Source of the DNA: Spirochaetales bacterium
Lineage (GTDB): Bacteria > Spirochaetota > Spirochaetia > DSM-27196 > SLST01
Assembly (NCBI GenBank): GCA_030642995.1
Contig: DAOWMR010000079.1
Location: forward strand, 1 to 9,527
Reading direction: 5' to 3'
Length of the DNA stretch: 9,527 nucleotides
This document shows, one piece after another, positions 1 through 6,000 of this stretch. The notes under the pieces are model-generated. The model worked only from the letters and a program-made list of their open reading frames with translations. It had not been told where the DNA came from and did not search any database. How positions within the stretch are numbered: position 1 is the first letter of the stretch; every line of letters starts with the position of its first letter. The position numbers and the translations under genes are program-made.

Positions 1-2
1 CC

Positions 3-326
3 ATCCTCTTTCGCACCCTTCGGATAGTGGAAAGCGCGAATGTCCTGTTTTTTATCGGCACACTGTTGGTTTGCGGCTTGTTTGTGATGGGCAACTATCA
101 GGAGTTCATGGATCGATCTCAAAACATGCTGCTGCAAATCGTGTTCTTCCTCGGTCTGCTCTGCGTATCGACTGGTCTTTTCTACCTCGGGAGCCTGATC
201 GTCTGGATGATTCGACGGCGTCGTATTCTCATTCTTCGCGTAATTTACGCTCTGGTGGCAATTGCAATCGGAGGGGCCGGTACCCTTGGGATCGGCATGC
301 TGCAGGCTGTTGTTCGATCGGCATGA
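3..326 (+). CDS. Small multi-pass membrane protein of unknown function, 5' end probably outside the window
   Basis: I do not recognise this family. The frame is open from base 3 to the TGA at 324-326. A GTG at 27 would give a 99-residue protein, but it has no usable ribosome binding site (only GGA two bases before it), and the codons upstream (reading ILFRTLRI) continue without a stop, so the true start may lie before the window. Counting from the GTG, three hydrophobic stretches are visible, at about residues 5-22, 34-61 and 68-92. The short link between the first two contains GNYQEF, and the basic run RRRR (residues 63-66) separates the last two, which suggests three membrane helices with that run cytoplasmic. 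The protein ends a few residues after the third helix. Its stop codon overlaps the map ATG (ATGA), so the two are probably translationally coupled. That it is a real gene is likely; its function is unknown. Confidence 0.62.
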   Translation: MLFRTLRIVESANVLFFIGTLLVCGLFVMGNYQEFMDRSQNMLLQIVFFLGLLCVSTGLFYLGSLIVWMIRRRRILILRVIYALVAIAIGGAGTLGIGMLQAVVRSA

Positions 327-1120
327 ATACCGGGACCTGTATCAAGACGGCGCTGGAGATGGAGCGGCTGCGAGTGGCCGCCGAGGCTCTGGAACGAGTC
401 TTTGCAGACCTTGCTACGGTGATCAAGCCTGGAATAACTACGAAGGACATAGAGAATGTCGCGGAGCTTGCTCTCAGCCGTCACGGCCTCGATGGGATTC
501 TTGTGGGCTATCGAGGGTATCCATCCCTCGTGTGTACGTCGGTGAACAACGTTGCGGCTCATGGTTTGCCGGGGCAGTACGTGCTGTCGGAAGGTGACGT
601 TGTCACGGTGGATATCGGCGCGGACCGAGGGGGCTGGAAGGCGGACGCCGCATGGACCTACGCGGCAGGCAGGCTGAAGGCGGAAAACCGCCGGCTTCTG
701 CGCGCAGCGTGGCGTTGCACCATTGCCGGCGCCCGCGCGGCACAGCCCGGCGCCAGATTGGGCGATATCGGCGCCGCAATCGGGCGGGAGGCCCGCCTCT
801 TGGGCTGCGCTGTGGTCCGTGAGTTTACCGGGCACGGGATAGGCCGAGCTTTGCATGAGGAGCCGATAATTCTGCACGAGAGTGCGGCGGGAACAGGTCC
901 GGAGATCGTGCCCGGCATGGTATTCAACGTGGAGCCGGTGGTAACACTCGGGTCCGGGGCCGTGACACAGCTTGACGACGGGTGGTCGTACATCACGTCC
1001 GACGGGAGCGTGAGCGCTCAATACGAGGTCACGGTGGCGGTTCGTGAGAGTTCCGGAGCTATCTTGACACTTGGAAGGCTCGGGGACGATCTTGCGAACA
1101 CTGGACCGCCGTACGGTTGA
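323..1120 (+). CDS. map: Type I methionine aminopeptidase
   Basis: This enzyme removes the initiator methionine from nascent proteins at the ribosome. The 265-residue length is the usual size of the short bacterial type I form, a single pita-bread domain with no N-terminal extension. All five metal ligands are present: D97 (in VTVDIG), D108 (in KADAAW), H171 (in GHGIG), E204 (in FNVEP) and E235 (in SAQYE). The substrate-side histidines H80 (in AAHGLP) and H178 (in LHEEP) are also there. The histidine that often follows the last glutamate (YEHT in E. coli) is V236 here. The ATG at 323 is chosen because it overlaps the upstream stop as ATGA and puts residue numbers almost exactly in register with E. 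coli MetAP. A longer in-frame extension back to 71 overlaps the membrane gene in another frame and is not credible. No good Shine-Dalgarno precedes the ATG, so initiation probably depends on coupling to the upstream gene. Confidence 0.96.
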   Translation: MNTGTCIKTALEMERLRVAAEALERVFADLATVIKPGITTKDIENVAELALSRHGLDGILVGYRGYPSLVCTSVNNVAAHGLPGQYVLSEGDVVTVDIGADRGGWKADAAWTYAAGRLKAENRRLLRAAWRCTIAGARAAQPGARLGDIGAAIGREARLLGCAVVREFTGHGIGRALHEEPIILHESAAGTGPEIVPGMVFNVEPVVTLGSGAVTQLDDGWSYITSDGSVSAQYEVTVAVRESSGAILTLGRLGDDLANTGPPYG

Positions 1121-1146
1121 CACGGTCCAAATGTGCTGCCTATATT
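1117..1146 (+). promoter_or_regulatory. Near-consensus sigma70 promoter for the tRNA pair
   Basis: The -35 box TTGACA (1117-1122, 6/6 consensus) and the -10 box TATATT (1141-1146, 5/6) are separated by 18 bases. The expected transcription start is near 1153, only about five bases before the mature 5' end of tRNA-Thr at 1158, which is typical of stable-RNA promoters with short leaders. The -35 box overlaps the map stop codon (TGA at 1118-1120), so promoter and coding end share bases. It is the best promoter match I noticed in the window. Confidence 0.8.
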
Positions 1147-1157
1147 CCAGTCACATC

Positions 1158-1230
1158 GCCATCTTAGCTCAGTTGGCAGAGCACGTGACTTGTAATCTCG
1201 AGGTCGTCGGTTCGAATCCGACAGATGGCT
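1158..1230 (+). tRNA. tRNA-Thr (anticodon TGT)
   Basis: The 73-base cloverleaf has a perfect 7-bp acceptor stem (GCCATCT with AGATGGC), D stem GCTC/GAGC, a seven-base anticodon loop with TGT at 1191-1193, a five-base variable loop, and T arm GTCGG-TTCGAAT-CCGAC. The discriminator base is T. The 3' CCA is not encoded (TGA follows), so CCA must be added by tRNA nucleotidyltransferase. The anticodon stem CGTGA/TCTCG contains one T-T mismatch at positions 29-41. The TGT anticodon reads ACA and, through wobble, other ACN threonine codons. Confidence 0.97.
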
Positions 1231-1246
1231 TGACGACGGTTAGGCG

Positions 1247-1274
1247 GCTATGGTAGCTTAGCCGACTACATAGC
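1247..1274 (+). other. Hairpin-forming spacer between the two tRNAs
   Basis: The 57-base spacer between the tRNAs contains an imperfect inverted repeat: GCTATGGTAG (1247-1256) and CTACATAGC (1266-1274), nine base pairs with one bulged G and a nine-base loop. A competing six-base pairing, CGGCTA (1245-1250) with TAGCCG (1259-1264), uses overlapping bases, so only one can form at a time. No T-run follows, so it is not an intrinsic terminator. In a joint precursor it could be a processing element; that is inference. Confidence 0.3.
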
Positions 1275-1287
1275 GCACATGGTATCT

Positions 1288-1369
1288 GGGGAGATTCCCG
1301 AGCGGTCAAAGGGGGCAGACTGTAAATCTGTTGGCTAAGCCTTCGAAGGTTCGAATCCTTCTCTCCCCA
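1288..1369 (+). tRNA. tRNA-Tyr (anticodon GTA)
   Basis: This is an 82-base class II tRNA. The acceptor stem GGGGAGA/TCTCCCC is perfect, with discriminator A at 1369. The anticodon stem GCAGA/TCTGT (one G-T pair) carries the loop CTGTAAA, with GTA at 1322-1324. A long variable arm (GGC-TAA-GCC core, 1333-1341) and T arm GAAGG-TTCGAAT-CCTTC follow, as expected for bacterial tRNA-Tyr. The CCA end is not encoded. It lies 57 bases after tRNA-Thr with no convincing promoter between, so the two are probably cut from one precursor. Confidence 0.97.
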
Positions 1370-1374
1370 TCCCG

Positions 1375-1390
1375 GCCGGCGATGTCCGGC
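1375..1390 (+). other. Short GC hairpin between tRNA-Tyr and the next gene
   Basis: GCCGG (1375-1379) and CCGGC (1386-1390) can form a five-base-pair stem with a six-base loop, starting six bases after the tRNA-Tyr 3' end. There is no T-run behind it, so it does not look like a terminator. It sits where the ribosome binding site of the following gene would be expected. It may be chance. Confidence 0.22.
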
Positions 1391-1400
1391 TCCATCAATA

Positions 1401-1901
1401 ATGTCTGAATTGAAGCAAGAAGGTCCATTCTACAAGTCGGATTCATCCGAGAGGGGCCTTCGGTTCACCTGCACACGTTGTTCCGCCTGTTGTCGATTTG
1501 ACAGCGGTTTCGTCTGGGTATCTGATGCTGATCTGTCCAGAATGGCTACCGGGCTTGGCCTGTCGCGCGGCGCGGTGCTGAGGAGATATTGCAGAGTCGT
1601 GGATATCAGCGGCTTCAAGCAGATCAGTCTCGCGGAACAACCCAACATGGATTGCGTATTTTGGATTGACGGAGCATGTTCGATCTATGAGCATCGCCCA
1701 CTGCAGTGCCGGAGTTTCCCGTTCTGGGCGCCGTACCTCGGTAGTCGGAAGGACTGGAACGTTCTGGAATCGATGTGTCCCGGAGTAAACGTCGGAGAGT
1801 TGCATTCCGCCGAAGCGATAGACGAGTGGCTTGCCTTGCGTCGGTTGGAGGCCCCGTTGGATGCCGATAGTGTAGATGAGGTGTCACAGGATGAGGGTTA
1901 A
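1401..1901 (+). CDS. YkgJ-family cysteine cluster protein (CxxCxxCC, putative zinc or iron chelating)
   Basis: This 166-residue soluble protein belongs to the YkgJ/UPF0153 family, whose cysteine clusters are thought to hold zinc or an iron-sulfur cluster; no reaction is established. The diagnostic motif is FTCTRCSACCR, giving C24, C27, C30 and C31. It is followed by C85, C93 (in GACSIY), the RPLQCRSFPFW block with C103, and C126 (in MCPG), in the usual family order. There is no signal peptide or membrane segment, so it is expected in the cytoplasm. The C-terminal 25 residues are acidic. The ATG at 1401 has no Shine-Dalgarno, unlike the three genes that follow it, and no in-frame start codon lies just upstream. 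It lies 31 bases after tRNA-Tyr, so its mRNA may derive from the tRNA transcript. The last 11 bases overlap the next gene, implying coupled translation. Confidence 0.88.
   Translation: MSELKQEGPFYKSDSSERGLRFTCTRCSACCRFDSGFVWVSDADLSRMATGLGLSRGAVLRRYCRVVDISGFKQISLAEQPNMDCVFWIDGACSIYEHRPLQCRSFPFWAPYLGSRKDWNVLESMCPGVNVGELHSAEAIDEWLALRRLEAPLDADSVDEVSQDEG
1878..1883 (+). promoter_or_regulatory. Ribosome binding site that fixes the hydrolase start
   Basis: GAGGTG lies seven bases before the ATG at 1891, inside the end of the upstream cysteine-cluster gene. An earlier in-frame ATG at 1876 would place this motif inside the gene, and the extra five residues (MRCHR) do not fit the family, whose members start at the MRVKFxGVRGSIP block. 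Confidence 0.7.
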
Positions 1902-2835
1902 GTTCTACGGCGTTCGCGGATCAATTCCAACACCGATTCTACCGGAGCTGCTTCGAAACAAGATTGCCGGCGTAGTCCAGCGGATTCGTCCGTCGGACCT
2001 TGAAAACACGGCTTCCCGGGAACGGTTCCTTGCGAATTTGCCGCCGTGGCTGTTCGGAACCTTTGGCGGCAACTCTGCGTGCATTGAGGCCAGGCTGTCG
2101 GATAACAGCTGCATCATCCTGGACGCCGGATCCGGCATTCGGGAGCTCTCGGCATCGTTGCTGAAGGAACCGACGGAGATCACCGACTATCACATTTTCA
2201 TTACTCATTTTCACTACGATCACCTGCAGGGGCTGCCGTTCTTCGGACCCGCCTACAATCCGAATGCGACGGTGACCTTCTATAGCCCGGTGAAGGGGTT
2301 TGAAGAAATCGTGGTAAACCACATGAAGCCACCTTACTTTCCCGTGACCATGAGCATGGTGATGGAGAGCAAGTACCGATTTCAGGTGCTCACCGATGAG
2401 CCGATCCGGATCGGGACTGGTGAGGTGACCTGGCGGAGTCACAAGCACCCGGGCGGTGCGGTGGCCTACCGTGTGGAAGAGGAGGGCCGAGCGTTCATTT
2501 TCTCGACCGACACCGAACTTCAGGAAAGTGACTTTGAGAAGAACGCGGCGAACCGCAGTTTCTACGGCGACGTTGACATGATCATTCTGGATTCACAGTA
2601 CACTCTTGGAGAGGCCATAGAGAAGTATGAGTGGGGCCACAGCTCGTTCAGTCTCGGAGTGGACTTCGTGACCGCGTGGCACATCGGTCAACTGTACATG
2701 TACCACCACGATCCCCAGTACGATGATCAACGTCTCTACAAGAACCTGCAATCGGCACGGTGGTACGCGAAGAACCTTGGAAACACGGAGTTGGCGATAT
2801 ACCTTTCTGAAGAGGGGCTTGAGGTAGACGTGTGA
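1891..2835 (+). CDS. Metallo-beta-lactamase-fold hydrolase (PhnP / cAMP phosphodiesterase-like group)
   Basis: This is a 314-residue cytoplasmic protein of the lactamase_B_2 type. The N-terminal strand block GVRGSIPTP (8-15) is followed by an inserted, partly helical segment (about 16-56), then FGGNSACIE (58-66) and ILDAGSGIREL (76-86). The metal site is HFHYDH (H106, H108, D110, H111), with further candidate ligands H184/H186 in HKHPGG, D207 in STDTE, H250 in WGHSS, and H272/H273 in YHHDP. A complete binuclear zinc site is therefore present and the enzyme should be active, probably on a phosphodiester or related ester; the substrate cannot be told from sequence. It overlaps the upstream cysteine-cluster gene by 11 bases and the next gene by four (GTGA), so the three are likely translated together. 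The inserted segment after the first block resembles a recurring subfamily I recall, not a one-off. Confidence 0.9.
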   Translation: MRVKFYGVRGSIPTPILPELLRNKIAGVVQRIRPSDLENTASRERFLANLPPWLFGTFGGNSACIEARLSDNSCIILDAGSGIRELSASLLKEPTEITDYHIFITHFHYDHLQGLPFFGPAYNPNATVTFYSPVKGFEEIVVNHMKPPYFPVTMSMVMESKYRFQVLTDEPIRIGTGEVTWRSHKHPGGAVAYRVEEEGRAFIFSTDTELQESDFEKNAANRSFYGDVDMIILDSQYTLGEAIEKYEWGHSSFSLGVDFVTAWHIGQLYMYHHDPQYDDQRLYKNLQSARWYAKNLGNTELAIYLSEEGLEVDV

Positions 2836-3029
2836 TCGGGGAGCCGGCAGGTCATTTTCTTGAGCTCTCGCAGAAGGAGCTGCTGTCGCTGTATGTGGTT
2901 CTTGCGAAGTACGAATCGGAGTTGGATGAGACTCAGCGAGCAGTTCTGGGTCGAGTATGTGACCAGGTTTACGAAGTTCTATCGGTTGAGCAGATTGAGC
3001 AGATTGAGAGCTTCTACGAATCGTTGTAA
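2832..3029 (+). CDS. Small 65-residue helical protein of unknown function
   Basis: I do not recognise this protein. It starts with GTG at 2832, overlapping the hydrolase stop as GTGA, and has a strong Shine-Dalgarno (GAGG, 2821-2824) seven bases upstream, which makes it a real gene despite its size. The product is acidic and predicted to be almost wholly helical: a first segment (about 12-32, ELSQKELLSLYVVLAKYESE), a second (about 33-49) and a third containing the repeated triplet (Q)IEQIE near the end. There is no signal peptide, membrane segment or metal motif; the single cysteine is C43. Coupled translation with the hydrolase suggests that it acts with it or regulates it, but that is inference. 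Confidence 0.72.
   Translation: MIGEPAGHFLELSQKELLSLYVVLAKYESELDETQRAVLGRVCDQVYEVLSVEQIEQIESFYESL
2986..3009 (+). repeat. In-frame 9-base tandem repeat
   Basis: TTGAGCAGA occurs twice in a row (2986-2994, 2995-3003) and a third partial copy, TTGAG plus A, follows to 3009. It encodes EQIEQIE near the C-terminus of the small 65-residue protein. The unit is a multiple of three, so changes in copy number would lengthen or shorten the helix by three residues without a frameshift. Confidence 0.75.
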
Positions 3030-3052
3030 CGCGAAACCGGATGAAATGGTTT

Positions 3053-3056
3053 GAGG
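3053..3056 (+). promoter_or_regulatory. Ribosome binding site that fixes the large envelope gene start
   Basis: GAGG lies seven bases before the ATG at 3064. The in-frame GTG at 3058, one base after the motif, is too close to be used, so the ATG is preferred. A weak hairpin, AAACC (3034-3038) with GGTTT (3048-3052), sits directly before it. Confidence 0.65.
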
Positions 3057-3063
3057 TGTGGCT

Positions 3064-6000
3064 ATGAGGCAGAATCGGCTTTCGGTAGTGTTGTGTCTGA
3101 TCGTGTGCATTCAGGCGGCCGCGGCGGCCCAGTATGCACCCGTGGATGGAGCTGAGGACTTCACCGATCTGTTTTCCCCGGTGCTGTTGGGGGAAGGTTC
3201 TCCGGTTGCTTTCGGTACAGGGCCCCAGGCGGACGTCCTGAATCCGTCGATAAGCGGCTTGACTCAACGAACCACGCTGGACGCAAGCTATCTTGCGCTC
3301 ACCGGTTTCGGTGACAGCGCTGTGGGGACCGGTTGGCAGGGCCACGCGCTGAATCTTGGCATCGTGTCTCCCACCCGTGCCGCTGTTTTCAGCGGGTCGT
3401 TCCACTTCGTTTCCTCCGCACTGGTCGGCCTGCCGTTCGGCACAAGTGCCTGGGCGCACGCATCGGCGGCGAAGGAACTCTTTCCGGGGTGGCTGGTCGG
3501 CGCCGGGGTTCGGGTAGGCGGCGGTTACGCAGATACCTTCGACATTGGCGCGGCGTTGGACCTCGGTATGTTGCGACTCGCCGGGACTCTCGGCCCCTTT
3601 GAAGACTTCACCTGGGGGCTTGCCCTCCAGAATTTCGGGAAGTGGTACGACCCCTTTACCGCCTTTGGAGCACTTCCGGCGCCGTTCACGCCGGCAGGGG
3701 GGATCTCGTTCACCGCGTACACCAACCGGTGGTTGCAGGTTCAGGCGAGTGGAAGCGTCAGTGCCCCGGGCTTTCAGAACCTGAAGGCTGGAATAGGCGG
3801 GCGCGTGACGTTGTTTGATGCGGTTTCCGTGCATGCGGGATGGAAGGTTGACCTGCGTCAGATTATCGATCCGCTGATCGCAACGCGTAGTTTCATTCCG
3901 AGCTTCGGGATCACGGCGAATTTCCGGACGGGCCTTGGCGAGGAAGGATTTGCCGCAGATCGCGGCTGGACCGAAACCGAGCTGCAGACTACCGTCGCTG
4001 CTGCGCCGCTGTACAACGGTGTCTGGGCAATCGGAGGGGGAGTGAACGCCCCTCTCGGAATCATCGACACGGACGGGCCGGAGGTGCAGTTGACCTATCC
4101 GGAGAAACGGCACATCTCCCCGAATAACGACGGAATGTTCGATGCCCTTGCTGTTCCGATTTCTATCATCGACGAACGATTCATCATGAGGTGGCAGTTT
4201 GAGGTGGTCGGAACCGACGGCACAATTGTCCGGACGATCCGCAACAAGGACGAGAGACCGGAGAACGCAGGATTTCAGAGCATCGTGGATCGGCTGCTGG
4301 ATGTTCGGACAGGAATACAAGTTCCGGAAAGCATCAGATGGGACGGCTCAACCGATGATGGCGAGGTTGCGGCAGACGGAGCCTACACCTTCAGGTTGGT
4401 TGCAGAGGATGACAACGGTAACGTGGGGATGAGCAGAGTTCACGAAGTGATTGTGGACTCAACCGCGCCGGAGATAACATTGTTGGCCGCCGAGGATCGA
4501 GGCAGGATTTTCAGCCCGAACGGCGATGGAAACAAGGACACCTTCGCTATTGGGCAATCCGGTACAACCGAAGAACTGTGGCAGGCGGAGATCGTGAACT
4601 CTCTGGGCAGTGCGGTTCGCTCGTTCGAGTGGACAGATTCCGGGCCCGGCGACATAGAATGGGACGGTCGGTCGGACAGTGGCGAAGCGCTCCCTGACGG
4701 CGTGTATCGGTACAGAATCAACAGCGTTGACGCTGCGGGTAACCATGTGAGGGGTGAGGTTGCGAATATCATCGTGAACACGGAGAGCACCCCGGTTTCG
4801 GTGGCAATCAGCAGTTCCTATTTCTCTCCGAACGGCGACGCCAGTATGGACAATGTCACGCTGACTCCGTCGGTGCCGAATACTACGGGTATCTCAGACT
4901 GGGATCTCGTCGTCATGAACAGCGATGGGAAGCTGGTAAAGAGGTATGGAGATACCCAGATTGCGCCGGCGCCAATTGTCTTTGATGGAATCACCGACGA
5001 TCAGACGCTGATTGAGGAGGGAGCCTATCATGCGGTTCTCTCGGTGAGGTACCTGAACGGAAACGCTCCGTCCGCTGTGAGCCCCGATTTCATTGTCGAT
5101 ATGACTCCGCCAAGCGTTGGTGTTCAGTCGGACAGACCGCTGTTCTCCCCGAACGGTGATGAAAAACTTGACACCGTGACATTTTTTCAAGAAACCTCCC
5201 GGGAGGAACGGTGGATCGGGATCGTGAGCACGGAGTCCGGGGCGGTGGTGCGCCAGGTCATTTGGCCTACCGTTGCCGATCAACAGGTGACGTGGAATGG
5301 GCGACAGGATGACGGAAGGCTTGCGGGCGACGGGACCTATTTCTACACGCTTGAGTCAACGGACCTTGCCGGAAATCGTGTCGTCTCTCGCCCCATAGAG
5401 ATTGTGATCGACACCAGCGATGCAGAGATAGGTTTGCGCGCGGAATTTGAGGCATTCAGCCCGAATGCCGACAACGTGCGTGATCGCCAGCGACTGTTCC
5501 TTCGGGTGGATCGGGAGGACGACGTAGAGACCTACGGAGTGACGGTTCTCAACACGGTGGGTGAGGTTGTGCGGAGCTTTGAGGGGCGCAACGTCATTCA
5601 GCCTTCGGTTATCTGGGATGGGACCGACGCGACCGGCCGACGCGTGCCCGACGGTTCATACCGGGCGGAGTTGAGCGTCCGGTTCGTGAACGGGATCGAG
5701 ATTTTCGCCGGGACGGGAGAGTTCACCGTTGATACTACCGAGCCTTCCGTGACCGTGACCATTCCGTACATCTTGTTCAGTCCGGACGGTGACGGAGAGC
5801 GTGAGAGTATTCGGATTGTGCAGACGAGTTCGGTGGAGGAAGCATGGTCGGGAACAATTCGCGATAGATCGGGCGTGGTCGTTCGCGAGTACTTCTGGGC
5901 CGGGAGCGCGGACTCGACGGAGTGGGACGGCCGGGATTCTGCCGGCAACATCGTCGTTGACGGGGGCTACGTGTATGAGATCACCGCGACAGATCGCGCC

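Noticed and set aside
71..322. In-frame extension of map upstream of 323
   Set aside because: The 84 extra residues overlap the membrane-protein gene in another frame and look like its shadow; the ATG at 323 gives the normal family length.
245..1123. 292-residue open frame on the minus strand opposite map
   Set aside because: It is antisense to a map gene with all metal ligands intact; composition and lack of any motif mark it as a shadow frame.
1230..1259. TTGACG ... TAGCTT as a second promoter for tRNA-Tyr
   Set aside because: The -35-like box is fair, but the -10-like box matches consensus at only three of six positions, and the strong promoter before tRNA-Thr explains both tRNAs.
3034..3052. 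AAACC/GGTTT inverted repeat before the large envelope gene
   Set aside because: Only five pairs plus a possible G-T, no T-run for a terminator, and such repeats are common by chance; too weak to call a regulator.
2593..4320. 575-residue open frame on the minus strand
   Set aside because: It runs antisense across the ends of three well-supported genes and their gaps, is rich in R, P, S and H as expected for a shadow frame in GC-rich coding DNA, and shows no domain or ribosome binding site.
5160..5194. GAAAAA ... TTTTTTC inverted repeat with a T-run as a terminator
   Set aside because: It lies in the middle of the continuous envelope-protein frame, and the codons fit the Ig repeat pattern; the stem has no GC core.
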